From Pleurotus ostreatus/Saccharomyces cerevisiae fusant (taxonomy: Eukaryota; Opisthokonta), in contig JAMQCK010000032.1 of the NCBI GenBank assembly GCA_024196135.1, positions 62,001-126,000 on the forward strand: 64,000 nucleotides of DNA, read 5' to 3'. A program made the translations under genes and the position numbers. Below, piece by piece: positions 1 to 11,445 of this stretch. Under the pieces are notes generated by a model that saw nothing but the letters and a program-made list of their open reading frames with translations, had not been told where the DNA came from and made no database searches. Every line of letters starts with the position of its first letter. The first letter of the stretch is position 1.

Positions 1-854
1 ACGAACGAGATCTTGATGCTCTCGAGGATGTCGTTCGGGCAGGTAAAGCCCTTGAGCCAGACGACGCGCTTGAACGCGATGCCGCGGCGGTCGTGTAACT
101 CATGCAGCGGCTCGAGCGCGAGGTTGCGCATGTGGGCCTCCTCGAGCGGGTAGTACGCCGCGAGTGGGTCCTCCGTCATGCCCGGCACGCGTCGTATGCG
201 GAATGGAATGCCGAGGAGAGTGAGCACGGCCTCGCAGAGATCGACGAGGGTCTCGGTCGAGTCTGTCGAGCCGTAGTCGAGCATGCTCACGAAGAGGTTG
301 GTCGTGCCGAGGCGCTTGGCGAGCTGCACGACGACAGCCAGCTGATCGACGAGGAAGTGGTCCGCGGAGTGGATGACAATGGCAACGTAGTAAAGGTGGT
401 CTTGTGAGATCATGTCGTTATACAATGTCGTCGCGTGCTTGTTCTGGCCGAAGGGGCGGGTGAGTGTTGGGCACAGCGCGGCGACCCAGCCATTGAGGGA
501 GAGGAGATGGTCGATGGCGGAGATGAGGTTCTGGGTGGAGATTGAGGACGTTTCCTTATTTATGATGAACGGGAGCTGGTAGCGGTCCCAGAAGTCGTCC
601 ATGCCGTCCTTTATGGTGTCTTGGAAGAGCTCTGGGCGCTCGTCGCGGCCCATGCGAGCCTGGAGGAAGCGGTGCTTCTGCACATTCAGGCTCTTGTCCC
701 CCCGGGTCGCCCGCTCGATGAAGTTGTGTTCCTGGATTTCGAGTGCGGATTCTGTGGACGAGGAGGAAGAGGAGAATAGATAGCGAAGGAGAACGATAGC
801 AAAGAGAGCGAGAGCGAGGCGGGTCAGTGACCGCCGACGGAGGGCTATGGCCAT
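1..854 (-). CDS. GT69 (CAP59/CMT1-like) mannosyltransferase, C-terminus outside window
   Basis: Probable type II membrane glycosyltransferase of the GT69 family (alpha-1,3-mannosyltransferases such as cryptococcal CMT1 and CAP59), acting in the Golgi on glycans or cell-wall polysaccharide. The frame is open without introns from the ATG at 854 to the window edge (284 codons). Residues 1-10 are basic (MAIALRRRS), followed by one hydrophobic segment (LALALFAIVLLRYLF) and a serine run, the usual signal anchor. The family signature follows at about residues 185-265: NLFVSMLDYGSTDST, then MRNLALEPL, then FKRVVWLKGF. In this family the segment after that carries the next acidic motif, which is cut off here. 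The family call is firm; the acceptor substrate cannot be read from the sequence. Confidence 0.85.
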   Translation of the reverse strand, partial: MAIALRRRSLTRLALALFAIVLLRYLFSSSSSSTESALEIQEHNFIERATRGDKSLNVQKHRFLQARMGRDERPELFQDTIKDGMDDFWDRYQLPFIINKETSSISTQNLISAIDHLLSLNGWVAALCPTLTRPFGQNKHATTLYNDMISQDHLYYVAIVIHSADHFLVDQLAVVVQLAKRLGTTNLFVSMLDYGSTDSTETLVDLCEAVLTLLGIPFRIRRVPGMTEDPLAAYYPLEEAHMRNLALEPLHELHDRRGIAFKRVVWLKGFTCPNDILESIKISF

Positions 855-1893
855 GGCTGCGAGATGGTGGCCGGAGACAACGTGCGCGACGGCGAGCTCG
901 CTGTGATCGCGTCAATGCACGCTTGTTCCCGAACGCCGACGTCCTTCTCGGCCTTCCGACCCCACGAACCTTTCGGGAAGCAGTATACCCCGCGCTGCTT
1001 CCACTGCATACGCACAAGCACCTTGAGACCCATCTCCGTGCTGTCTTGATTCAGGATGCTACGCGCACATCGAGCGTCTCGTCAAATCAACGCGCTCAAT
1101 TTTTGAATCGCTCTGGCATGCCAAGTGCTCTTCAGACCTTAGTCCTCCTCGACATCTCCTCTCTGTCTCACAGTCGTCCTTTCCCGGTTATTCGGGGACC
1201 GCGTCAAGCTCTAAACCTGCCAGGTGATTGGCCTTTTCTGATAATGCAGTCACCGCTCGTCCTGAGTCTATCTAGGTACGTGTGTCCACATATTGGATCT
1301 CCCTTGAAGCTATGCATCTCAACTAATTATGGCCAGGACTTTGCAGTGCGACAATGTTCAGGTGCAATTCCGCGAAGTTGTGTCTCCTGCACTGAACAGC
1401 GAACAAGTACTTCTTCTTGACCTTTGGTCTGTAGTGCTGCACTAGCTTTCGTATGTATGCCGGAAGCTCCTGGCCAACGTCGAACGTGAACACCTGCAAT
1501 GATATACTCTATCTTCTTCGCATGCCCTTCCCGACCCTCGGGACCGACTTGGTACACTCGCCTTCTCTCGGCCCTGACAACATGAAGACCTGTGGATAGC
1601 ATTGAGCACCGGCGTCAATCAACGTTCGCTTCCCCTGCTCCTCGCCCACGAGCCAGTCTTCCTCGGCCCTCGACATATCTCCTTCACCCACGAGACATGC
1701 CTACCACATGCGCACGGGCTGATAACGCGCAGTAATCTGCCACACGAAGCGCGCGCCAGAACTTGACCACCACCAGGTTACGCCTCTATCCATTTGGACA
1801 CGCCTTCGCCCACCAGGTTGCGCCGCACGTTTCGCTATCGCGCATGTGCGCCAGTCAGTAGATGGTAACGCATGCATGGATTGACACCCCGTC
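855..1893. other. Intergenic, no gene recognised
   Basis: About 1 kb between the glycosyltransferase start and the promoter of the secreted nuclease. Several short frames exist on both strands, but none has a recognisable motif or splice-supported extension. It must hold the promoter of the leftward gene. I see no RNA gene or repeat. Confidence 0.6.
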
Positions 1894-1994
1894 TATATAA
1901 CTACCGCACCAGGATGGCGTGCTATTGAGTCGGTTCCCCGTCCCTCCCCTCTTTCCCTTCCCCTCCCTTCCTCGGTCCTTCGACTCGTTCGACC
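1894..1994 (+). promoter_or_regulatory. Promoter with TATA box and pyrimidine-rich leader
   Basis: TATATAA at 1894-1900, about 95 bp upstream of the ATG at 1995. It is followed by a long C/T-rich tract (about 1930-1990), as seen at many highly expressed filamentous-fungal genes. Confidence 0.55.
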
Positions 1995-2981
1995 ATGTCC
2001 CGCTTCGCATCTTTCGTTGTCCTCACTCTCGCCTCCTTCGCGGTCGCGGCTCCGTTCCAGCCACGGGCCCTCAACCCGCGCAGCCTTCCGAACGTGATCT
2101 CCGCGTCGACGGCCAAGTCTTACCTGGCTGACCGTGCGCACTGTCTTCCTTTGGTCATTCACCAATTGCTGAACTACTTTCCTTCAGTGACGGTGGAGAC
2201 TGAGTCCAACTCGCCGGCGTACAGTCGTGACCGGTTCCATACCTGGATCACCAGTGAGTAATGGCGTAACTTCAAGTCATGGCCAGATACTGACAGGTTG
2301 ATCTTGATAGTCGAGGGCACCTGCAACACCGTTCGCATCTTGTCACGTCCCGAAGAAGGCCTAAATTGACATCGTACAGCGCGAGTACATTCTGAAGCGG
2401 GACGCTACCAAGGTCACGGTGCGTATAAGCCTCACTTTCCGTCTAGGATGAAGCTCACTTTCTGTTCAGGAGGGTAGCGATTGCTACCCGACCAGCGGCG
2501 AATGGACGTCTGCATATGACAACGTCAAGACGACGCTGCCATCTGACCTTGACATCGTCAGTATTCGCTTTGTTGATTCTGTTCGTTCAGATGCTCACGA
2601 CCTGCCCTAGGACCACATCGTTCCGCTTAAGGAGGCCTGGGTATCTGGCGCACGGAACTGGGATGACGACCAGCGCGAGGCGCTCGCGAACGACGTGACC
2701 CGCCCGCAGCTCATCGCGGTCACCGACAACCTCAACCAGTCGAAGGGTGCGTTCATCATCCGCTCTTTGTTCTCGTCCAACTCTTGCCATACTCATTCAA
2801 TGATGGAAAAACGTCTGCTGACAATCGTACAGGCGACAAGGATATCGCCGAGTGGGTACCGCCGCTCAGCAGCTTTGTTTGCACGTACGTGCAGGCTTGG
2901 GTCCAAGTCAAGCACTACTACAAGCTCTCCGTCGACTCAGCCGAGAAGTCGGCGATCTCGAAGTACTTGGCGGACTGCTAG
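1995..2981 (+). CDS. Secreted HNH-type nuclease (DUF1524 / GmrSD C-terminal-like)
   Basis: Predicted extracellular nuclease of 211 aa from seven exons: 1995-2133, 2188-2253, 2311-2330, 2380-2418, 2470-2556, 2611-2746 and 2833-2981. All junctions are GT/AG and the reading phase is consistent. Residues 1-20 are a signal peptide (MSRFASFVVLTLASFAVAAP). The mature part has the family pattern: SRDRFHTWIT, then GTCNTREYILKRD, then the catalytic core DIDHIVPLKEAW with the DH pair, and RPQLIAVTDNLNQSKGDKD with the conserved N and K. Cysteines in GTCNT, SDCYP, FVCTY and the final ADC could form disulfides. Secreted proteins with this core are common in fungi and Streptomyces and are thought to degrade nucleic acid outside the cell. 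The third exon is only 20 nt, which automated prediction can miss. Confidence 0.85.
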
Positions 2982-3250
2982 AGGACAACCGTCTGTGTAT
3001 GAGGGGAGGAAGCCGCAGAAGAGCGACCAACACTTTCCAAGACTCGGGACTATGGGAATCCAGAGGGCACTTCAGCACGCTACCGATTGTATATACCTTG
3101 TACTTACCTGTGTACACTGTTCTTTTTACGACCTTCGAACGAGAATTCCGGAACACCTGAGCATTGCTTATATGAAGTACAGTGCAGATCAACCAAAGAT
3201 CGTAGGTAGCGTTCGTCCGTGTTTGCCCCTCATGCGCAACCCTCGCTCCC

Positions 3251-4639
3251 TCAAGCATACTTCTTCACGTCCTCCGGCGTGGGGCCGGTCGGGTCCGCCG
3301 ACGCGGCAAGGTTGCACTGGTGAAAGGCCCGCACTTGTTCCTTCGTGAACGCGCCGACAACGGTGTGAAGAACACCGCGGTTGTGGAAGATGACGAGATC
3401 CTTCGGTTTCCAGTCGTGAGGGTAGACGAGCTAAGCAAAGTCAGGACTGGACTACGAAGCGTGTCAGGAGAAGAGACTTACCGGCGGCGCAATAGCAGGA
3501 CGCTGCATCTTGTACAACAGATCGCGAACCTCCTTGAGGTCGGTGATGTGTGCGCCGTCAGGGTAGAGCGCTCCCTCACGCTTCGCGCCCTCCGGTAGGG
3601 GGTCGACGATGAGCTCAGCGGCACCGCAGGGGTGCACTTGGAAGTGCAGCTCGCCTGTCACGGGGTTCTTCCAGGTCTGAGCAGCGTTAGCATATAATCT
3701 CGATGCATATACTCAGAATACTCACCACAGGCAGTGTCTTCCGTTTGCTCTCCTCCCAAGGCGGCAGCTCGTCGAGCGGAAGCTCAAGCCCCTCGCTCTC
3801 CAGCCCGAGACCGGTCGACAACGCGTGCGCCGGCGCCATCCACACATACGGGTGCGGTGCGTACTTCACGCGCGAGCGCACCGCCAAGCTCTTCAGCTCC
3901 TGCGGCAAGATGTCGAACATCGTCCGCCCCGACACGAACGCTGTCGTGCCCAGCGGTACCGGCAGCTCATCGCCCGTCTCATCGTCGTAGCGGCACACCT
4001 GCGTCGGGCCATCGGGGACCTCAATGCCGTACAGGGTCGTCACCTTCGGCGGGGAGAGGTCGTAGAGCGCGGCGTCGATGTGCCAGCGGTAGAAGCGCGT
4101 GTGACCCTTCGCCTCATCCTCTGGCGAGACACGCGTCTTATGGAAGGTGGTGTGCGAGGGGTGCTTAAGCATGGCTTCGGCGAGGCCCTCATGGTTGTAC
4201 ACAGTGCCATTGCCGATGAGCTGCACCTGGGGGACACGGGGTATGGTCTGCACGAGGTGAGCATGGTGCCAAGGGCATCGCAGAAGGACGCACCTTCAGA
4301 TCGGGATGCAGGATGGACTTCTTCTCGCTGCCCGTCTTGTTGTTCCCGTGTCCATAGCTCTCGCAGGATGGATCAAAAGCCTTGGTGAGCGCATACTGCT
4401 TCTCCGGCGAGAGATCAGTGCCCCGGAATAGGAGCGCATCATGCTACAGCGAGAGGCATTAGCTTGCGACCCCAATCCCTCTGCAGAGTAAGCACCTTGT
4501 ACAAGGCCTCCTCGATCTCCTTGAACTCTTCCTCCGTGAAGTTCGCCGGGTCAACGCCCCTAACCTCACGCCCAAAGTGCTGGAACTTGGACGGATCGGC
4601 GCTCGCAGGGAGCGGCAGCGGGATAAGTTCGATGGCCAT
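3251..4639 (-). CDS. TauD/TfdA-family Fe(II)/2-oxoglutarate dioxygenase
   Basis: Non-heme iron, 2-oxoglutarate-dependent dioxygenase related to taurine dioxygenase, probably cytosolic, about 390 aa in five exons. Clear introns lie at 4444-4495 and near 4250-4290, 3675-3725 and 3430-3480. The start is the only in-frame ATG (4639). The iron-binding HxD is seen in YRWHIDAALYD. The distal histidine is in HNRGVLHTVVG, followed by the helix with HQCNLAASAD near the C-terminus. The stop follows VKKYA at 3251. Relatives use sulfonates, phenoxyacids or other carboxylates; the substrate cannot be decided here. No pathway partners lie next to it. Confidence 0.85.
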
Positions 4640-4720
4640 GATGTCGCTAGTCGATCGCAAGGAGCTCAGAGGAGATGGAGGTGCAGAGCAAGAGCCGTAA
4701 GCAGTGCGGCTATCGCCCCC

Positions 4721-4729
4721 ATATATAAG
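4721..4729 (-). promoter_or_regulatory. TATA box of the dioxygenase gene
   Basis: On the minus strand this reads TTATATAT, about 82 bp upstream of the ATG at 4639. Confidence 0.45.
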
Positions 4730-5394
4730 TCTCGGCGCCGATAGCTCACTCGCAAGCCTCCGTCGGCCGGTCGGCCACGCCCATGTGAGCGGCTAGCAGG
4801 GAGCTATCGCGCGTAATGCAGCGAACAGCGCGGCGACGGAACAGTCATGGAGGAGCAGGGACTGGCTGCGAGCCGCTGGCTTGATAGGCGCGCATGGCCG
4901 GGGCGCACGATCTCGGGTGGTCTCGACAGCAAACATGCGGCCTTTCGTGTCGTTATCGCGCCGCCGAGGAGGTTCAGCCCTGCACATACGGTCAGATAGA
5001 AGTGCGTCCGTTCGTCCTGGGGGGAGGAAGACCGCGGCGAAGGTGCACAGATGATGAGATCTCACTTGATGCCAGTAATGAAGAACAATGGCTTCCTGAT
5101 AGGGGAGCACAATGCATTGCCCTAGGTTCCCAGGTTCGATGTCCAGGTGATAAATGAGAGTATTAGTCAAGTCCATATCTATACGACGTTATTCCTGTAC
5201 TACGAGAGAATGACAGCGGTCCGATGGTCGTGAACATACATAAGAGTGAGCGAACAAACAAGTCAGCCAGAGCGGTCAGATACAAGTACCCAGATATCCC
5301 CAGCCCTATAGATCCAGCAATAAATCAAACGCGTATATGTATCACCTCAACAGGAGCGCAGAGGTAGAGGCCGCGGGTATACTCGTAGGGTATA
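4730..5394. other. Intergenic, no gene recognised
   Basis: About 660 bp holding the upstream promoter of the dioxygenase and the 3' flank of the CorA-type gene. Small frames here show no motif. I see nothing else. Confidence 0.6.
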
Positions 5395-7598
5395 CTATAT
5401 TGCGCGGTACGCCTGCACGAAGATCAGTACGTTGCATCGTGCGATTGCCCTAACGAACTCACCTTGACTGCATTCCGCGCAATCCACCTCTTCTGCAGAT
5501 AGTGGAATATGCGGACGAAGTCACCCCACATGAAGACGGCGGTGACGGCGACGATAATCGGGATTGCCAACTCCCAGAAGAACACATCCGAGTTATTGTT
5601 GACGCTCCAGAACTCGGTGAAGTTCATTCCCTGGGGCTCTGCGTCAGCCATGTTGAACTACTGAAAGGGAAGAGAGCTTACGAAGTAGCCAGTCAAAAGC
5701 GTCATAGGCAGGAAGATGATCGTGGCAAGCGTTAGACGACGCCTATCGGTACGTTAGCACAAAGGTTCCTCGTCGAAGGAGCGTTACCTACATGATTTCG
5801 TTCATCTCGTACGACGTCATCTGCAAGGAATCGTAAGCTACTGGACCCGCCTGTTGCGGGGCAGAAACGTACATTGAATGTGTAGTCGATAAGGTTCTCC
5901 GTGATGTTGGCGAACATATCTAGACTTGACAAGATATAGTCCATGTGGTCGTACACATCCGCCTATGAAGCACGCATTAGCCTCTCTCATCGCGGTCGAG
6001 GAACAACTGCAACCCACCAAGTAGATCTTGCTCTTATGGCTCATAAACCCAGTCACCTTCTTCGTCTCCAACTCTTCCGGGTCCACAATCGCCAAGCACC
6101 GATCCAAGTCGTACCGCCTCAACCCATAGATGACCGTCTTGATCGGCTCCAGTGTCCGCTTGTGCAAGATGAGGTCGCCCGAAATGATATGCAGATTCCG
6201 CACGGTCCGCATCTTCGGCTTGAGCAGCACCTCGCGCTCGAACTGCGTAATCCGGTCGTGGAACGCGTCGATGACCTCCAGGCCCTTGTCGACGAGCAAG
6301 TCGAGTAGGCTTTGTACGAGCAAGGACGGGTCGGCGGACTTGCGCAGCAGGGTGTCGCGTTCGCGGAGGCGCGCGGCGATGGGGGCGGTTAGGGATTGCC
6401 CGGACGGGGAGGCGGAGATGGAGATGACCGTGCCATCGCGGAGGAGGAAGATATAGAAGGGGGAGACGCGGACGGGTACGCGTCCATCACGCTTGAGCGC
6501 CTCGACGGTCACGTCCTCCTCGTTGCGCCTCTTGCGGTCCTGCAATACGCGTGAGATGCTGCTGCGCAATGGAACTCGATAGTGCACGCACCATATCTTC
6601 GAGTACTTCCCGCGTGGAAGCAACGGGTCTGAGCAATGGCCGAGACATGGGTACCTTGGGCTTCGACTCAATGTCGTCGGCCACTACTGCACCCCGACGC
6701 CATGCTCTCCGCCGGCGGGTGAGTGTCTGTGGTGCTGAGCCATACACCGTCTTCTCCTCTGAATCTTCGCTTGCACTTTTCCGGACCATCTCGTACGACT
6801 CTCGGACGTCGTCCACCTGCACCGGGGACTCGCATCTCCTAAGAGTGCTGCCGTATGCAGGTGTGGCGGTGGGGTCGATGGGGTCGTCCTCATTACCGAG
6901 CTCATGACAGAGTATGCGGATGAAGAGGTGACGAGAGTAGTAGTCGGCCTTTGAGCGGTTCCCGCTGCGTTGATGGAGAACATCTTCGAGCGCGAGGGGA
7001 TGCAGGTCTGTGCGCTGTCAGTGGCAGTAAGACGGCTGAGTGCACTACACGCACCGTAGGCCAGCGATACGGCCTTGATCACATCCCAGCTAATCCCGCT
7101 AATGTTTATCCACCGCACCTTGACCCACGCATCGCGCTCGCTGGCTTGCTCGTCCCCCATGAGGTCGACGAACTCCTTGTTCGTCATGCGCCCCGCGCTC
7201 AGCGACCAGCCCGAGTAGTCGAACAGCTCAATCACGCAGTCCTGGTGGATCCCCCCGTACTGCACGTCCGCCGTCGCGCGCCGGGGGTCAATACCGGGCT
7301 CGCTGCCGACCCCGCGCCCGCGAATCATGTTCGTCCCCCGGTGCATAGCGATCACCTTGCGCGCCGCCGCCCGAAAGCGCTGGATTGGGCGCAAGGGCGC
7401 GCGCCGGCTGCTGGGGGAAGACTTGACCGTGTACTTTGAGGGGGAGCGGAGGGGAAGGGTAGCGCCCGCCTGCGGGGCCGCCCCTCGCGCGAAGCTGCGC
7501 GGCTCGCCGTCGTAGGTGGGCGATACGGCCGCGGGGTAGTCCTCATCTTCCGAGGTGAGGGACGCGCCCTCATCGCTGAACGAGTTCTCGCGAGGCAT
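5395..7598 (-). CDS. CorA-like Mg2+/divalent-cation transporter
   Basis: Membrane transporter of the CorA/Mrs2/Alr superfamily. The long N-terminal cytoplasmic half starts at the ATG at 7598 (MPRENSFSDEG). The first transmembrane helix is LTLATIIFLPMTLLTGYF, joined across an intron to the family signature GMNF; a second helix follows (WELAIPIIVAVTAVFMW). A short basic tail ends in a five-codon last exon (AYRAI, stop at 5395-5397). GMN directly after helix 1 is the selectivity motif of CorA channels, which act as pentamers. The upstream region contains HPLALEDV and coiled helices typical of the stalk. Several introns of about 50 nt interrupt it. Whether it sits in the plasma or vacuolar membrane is not visible. 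The gene diverges from the next gene across about 355 bp. Confidence 0.85.
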
Positions 7599-7953
7599 GG
7601 CGGGTGGCGCGGCGACGGTTGCTGCTGGCTGCGCGAATGCACGAATGAAGGTGGAGGTTGATCTTGCCTCGTTGCATTCCACAATTATAGATGGCTGATG
7701 TCTGATCGCCGTTTCCAGCCCGGGCGCCTGTCGCCGTTTGACCCCTGGACTTCATCATCGCTGTCGTTTGACTCGCTGAAGTGCAGCGAAAAGAGACAAG
7801 GCCCTTGTTGCGTATTATCGTGGGCCAAGGACGAGACAGGTTGACATGTATTTGGCACGCGAGAAGACTTTCCAAATTGGGCTATCTCTTTGTTCTTTCA
7901 TTGCGGATGTTGCGTCATGAAGATCAGCCTCCGTCTTCCCTCACGCTCTCACC
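7599..7953. promoter_or_regulatory. Divergent intergenic region (CorA-type gene / flavin-binding gene)
   Basis: A 355-bp gap between two divergently transcribed genes, so it must hold both promoters. The C/T-rich stretch just before 7954 resembles a fungal initiator region. I see no clear TATA box. Confidence 0.4.
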
Positions 7954-8670
7954 ATGTCCGCCCCGGAATGGCACAAAGCCCTGCAGGCCGCTCTCAGATC
8001 GAATCCCAAGTCCACCACCATCCAGCTCGCAACCTGGGACGCGTCTCTCGCGCGCCCTCGCGTTCGCACGCACGTCTTCCGTGGCTTCATCACGCTAGCG
8101 AGTGCGCCGCAGCTCCCTATCATCCTCTCCACTGTGGATATCCGCACGCCGAAGGTCGCGCAGATCACATCCAACAACAAGGTCGAGCTGACCTGGTGGA
8201 TCGAGGGCACGATGGAGCAGTATCGCATTGGCGGGACGGCGTATGTCGTTCCCCGTCCGGGTCATGCGAGCGGCTTGCACGAAAAGTTCTTTGAGGCGCT
8301 CAAGCAGGCTCCTGCGGGGTCTGCACTCGCTGAGATCGCGAAGGACAACGTGGACTGGGAGAAGAAGCGCGTGGACACCTTCAGCTCGCTGTCGCCTGGC
8401 ATGAAGGCGAGCTGGTGCAGGCCAAGCCCTGGTTCGCCCTTGTCCACGCATCCCGATTCGCCCCCGGAGAGCTGGCCGCACGCCGTAAAGGACTTGGAGG
8501 AGGGCGATGACGAAAGCAAGAAGCACTGGGAGGTAGCCCTCGGCAACTTCGCCCTGCTGCTCGTCGAGCCCGAAGACGTCGACTACGTCGAGTTGGGCAA
8601 GAAACCAGACCGTAGGACGTTCTTCAAGTATGCCGAGGGCAAGTGGGAATCAACCGCGGTCGTCCCATAG
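7954..8670 (+). CDS. Pyridoxamine-5'-phosphate-oxidase-like FMN-binding protein (Alr4036 family)
   Basis: Single-exon protein of 238 aa with the split-barrel flavin-binding fold of the pyridoxamine phosphate oxidase superfamily. It begins MSAPEWHKALQAAL and shows the family order: TIQLATWDASLARPRVRTHV (strand with the FMN-contacting region), then STVDIRTPKVAQI, then VELTWWIEGTMEQYRIGG, and near the C-terminus FALLLVEPEDVDYVEL. The length fits the Alr4036-type subfamily. Members are annotated from fold only, so whether this one makes pyridoxal phosphate or merely binds FMN is open. No intron or frame break is seen. Confidence 0.8.
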   Translation: MSAPEWHKALQAALRSNPKSTTIQLATWDASLARPRVRTHVFRGFITLASAPQLPIILSTVDIRTPKVAQITSNNKVELTWWIEGTMEQYRIGGTAYVVPRPGHASGLHEKFFEALKQAPAGSALAEIAKDNVDWEKKRVDTFSSLSPGMKASWCRPSPGSPLSTHPDSPPESWPHAVKDLEEGDDESKKHWEVALGNFALLLVEPEDVDYVELGKKPDRRTFFKYAEGKWESTAVVP

Positions 8671-9367
8671 TGCCAGGTATGCATGTATGCTGTCGACTTT
8701 TCGCGTTTGCTGACTACATCATAGTCGAATACGCGACTCGAAACGGATTAGGATCAGGAATAACTTGTATACCAAGCTGTGTATCATATCTCGAGGAACA
8801 CTTGCGCAGACACCTTGATGAGTTTTGGGCCCTCCCCATAGAGTCGCTATCCTTGCAGTCTGTTGTATAAGGCGAGGGACTTGCGCATTTGTGCAAGATG
8901 CCAGAGACAGGGATCAATACATCTCCGCACTCTTATACGACTAATGTGCACCGAGGCCGAGTTTACCATGCATGTATTATAGGGGAAGGTCCGCCAGATG
9001 ACCTTGAGGAGCGCACGACAGGTTCAGGCGCTTTCGACTGCGTGATGGAGGTTGAGAGCAGCCTGCTAGAAATTTGTGGGTCCCATCAGGCTCGAACACG
9101 TGACCAGCTCGACTTTGACCTGGATTGCCATTCTTTCATGTTCACTTCATCCCAACTTCATCAACTCTTCCTCCGCAGATCTCGCTTTCCGCGCTTCCGC
9201 TTCGCGTCGCTGCAAGATGCGGCGCACGGACGCGTCATCAAGACCATGTTTTGCACGCGCCGGATCGCGCTCCGCACGAGCCGGCGCGATGACGCTGCCG
9301 TTCCGAATGTCCAGATGTCGCGACTTTATTTCTCTTCCCCAACGTTCATGCAGCGCACAACGTCTTC
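8671..9367. other. Intergenic, no gene recognised
   Basis: About 700 bp between the flavin-binding gene and the ABC1 kinase. It includes AT-richer 3' flank sequence and the kinase promoter. A TTCGA-containing stretch at about 9090-9112 resembles a tRNA T-loop on the minus strand, but no matching arms exist. No gene is supported. Confidence 0.55.
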
Positions 9368-11274
9368 ATGACCGGTACCCCCTATGGCTTGTCGGCGCAA
9401 GCCCTCAGGACATCGTCGACAGCTAGATTCGCGGCTCGAACTCGCCATGCATTCGGGCGAGGACTCGCTACGAGCGCTCCCCCTCCTCCTTCTCCCTCCA
9501 GGCTTCAAAAGTATGCTAGAAGAGCGTTGTATACAGGCGCTGGGATTGGAACCCTCTGGGCGATAGACACCAACTTTAATGCATCCGCCATAACGCGTAA
9601 TTTCCGAACGATATACATGGTGCGTGCTTGAGTGCGCCTGGACTGATCATCGCTGACCTCGAGACGCAGTGCGGGGCGATAGCCTTAGACTATTCCATTA
9701 ACTTCACACCCGCCAAGGGCGAGTCTATACCACAACTCCATGAACGCGTCGCAGAGCGGATGTACAACCTCCTGACGAAGAACGGTGGCTTATACATCAA
9801 GATCGGTGCGTGTCTTGCACTCCCCCATTGTGCTCGTGACTGACTGTGCGTAGGTCAGGCCATTGGCGCGAACGCAGCCATGCTCCCAAAGCCGGTGCAA
9901 ATCAAATTCCAGTCCCTGTTCGACGACGCACCACAAGTCCCCTACTCCGTCGTCGAATCCGTCTTTCGCTCCGAGTTCGGGCGCCCCCCAAGCGGCCCAG
10001 ACGGCGTCTTCGAGATATTCGAGGAGCAGGCAGTAGCGAGCGCAAGCATCGCGCAGGTGCACAAGGCAAAGCTGCGCGGCTCCGACCAGTGGGTAGCTGT
10101 GAAGATCCAGAAGCCGGATGTCGTGCGCCAGACATGGTGGGACCTTACGACCTACAAGGGCGTGATGTGGCTCTACGACCGCTGGTTCGAGCTCCCCGTC
10201 TACTTCCTCGTCGACTACATCTCGGACCACCTCCGCCAAGAGCTCGACTTCATCCGGGAGGCGGACAACGCACGGCGGACGGCCGCATTCGTGCGCGCGG
10301 ACCCAAACTTTGCGCAGCGCGTGCACATACCCGAAGTGTACGAAGAGTACTCGACAAAGCGGGTCATGACGGCGGAATGGATAGATGGCGTACGATTGAG
10401 CGATCGCGATTCGGTCCTGCGGCTTGTAGGCGAGAAGCCACCTTTGTCGGGCACGGACGCGGCCCGACCGCTCCAAGGAGGCGCGCGCGCTGTCATGCAG
10501 ACCATGGTCGAGCTGTTCAGCGCGCAGATGTTCAGCTGGGGCTGGGTACACTGCGATCCTCACCCCGGCAACGTCCTCATCCGCCCCAATCCCTCGAAGC
10601 CGACCCAGCCGCAGCTCGTGCTCCTCGACCACGGCTTGTACGTGAGCGTCTCAGAGGAGATGCGGCGGCAGTGGGCCTCCGTATTCAAAGCCATGCTCGT
10701 CGGCGACCGCGCGGAGGTCGAGTCAGTCGTCAGTCAGTGGGGCGTCGGGCTCGGCATGGGCGACCTCTTCGCCTCCTTCGCGCTCATGCGCCCCGTCCGG
10801 CTGAAGGGCGCGCGCACCGGGCCGCCCATCTTCTCCAAGGAGGCGACGAGCGACTACGAGCGCGGCGTGCAGATGAAGGCCGCGCTGCGCAACTTCCTCG
10901 TCGACACGGACCGCATGCCGAAGGTGCTCGCGTTCCTCCTGCGCAACATGCGCATGGTGCAGGGCAACAACCAGTCGCTCGGCTCGCCTGTGAACCGCAT
11001 CCGCATCACCGCGACGTACGCGTCGCGCGCGCTCGCGAAGTCGCCGAATCTGAGCTTCGGGCAGCGCTTGCATGCGTGGTGGCAACACTTTGTCTTCCAG
11101 ACGATCATGTTCTCGTCGGACGCGGTGTTCTACTGGGTGCGCATCAGGCAGTACCTGGGGCGCGTGCTGGGGTACAAGGTGGTGGGCTTCGAGGATGAGC
11201 TGGAGAGCATCATGCGCCGGACTGCCAAGACTACCCTGGGGCTAGAGATTAACGAGGAGACGTTTGCTGGATAA
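9368..11274 (+). CDS. ABC1/UbiB (ADCK-type) atypical kinase, mitochondrial, intact copy
   Basis: Atypical protein-kinase-like ATPase of the ABC1/ADCK/UbiB family, whose mitochondrial members support coenzyme Q and lipid homeostasis. 602 aa from three exons: 9368-9619, 9670-9805 and 9854-11274. The N-terminus is rich in R, S, T and A (RFAARTRHAFGRGLATS), like a mitochondrial presequence, followed by a short hydrophobic stretch. Family motifs are complete: KIGQ (spanning the second intron), VASASIAQVHKA in the nucleotide loop, VAVKIQKP with the lysine, WVHCDPHPGN as catalytic loop and LVLLDHGL as metal-binding loop. The C-terminal extension resembles ADCK1/MCP2-type proteins. It is tail-to-tail with A1. 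Three decayed copies lie elsewhere in the window, so this is probably the functional gene. Confidence 0.88.
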
Positions 11275-11445
11275 GTTATCACACCGTACGGACACCATGT
11301 CGCTGTTGTTCGGTCTTACTCATTTCGATGGTTTCGTCTACTGCCATTGAAGTACAAACATCCGCACTGATAAATAATCGCGATAAACCATGACTCGTTC
11401 GTAGACGACACAGACTACATATTGCACATGTCTGGTTACATCGGC

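Noticed and set aside
827..1420. 197-codon frame running from the glycosyltransferase start into the intergenic region
   Set aside because: No domain, poor codon bias, and its first part overlaps the opposite-strand gene.
9085..9115. TTCGAGCC on the minus strand with flanking GGGACCCAC, like a tRNA T-arm and acceptor end
   Set aside because: The five-base T-stem does not pair, and no D-arm, anticodon arm or matching 5' acceptor strand lies upstream.
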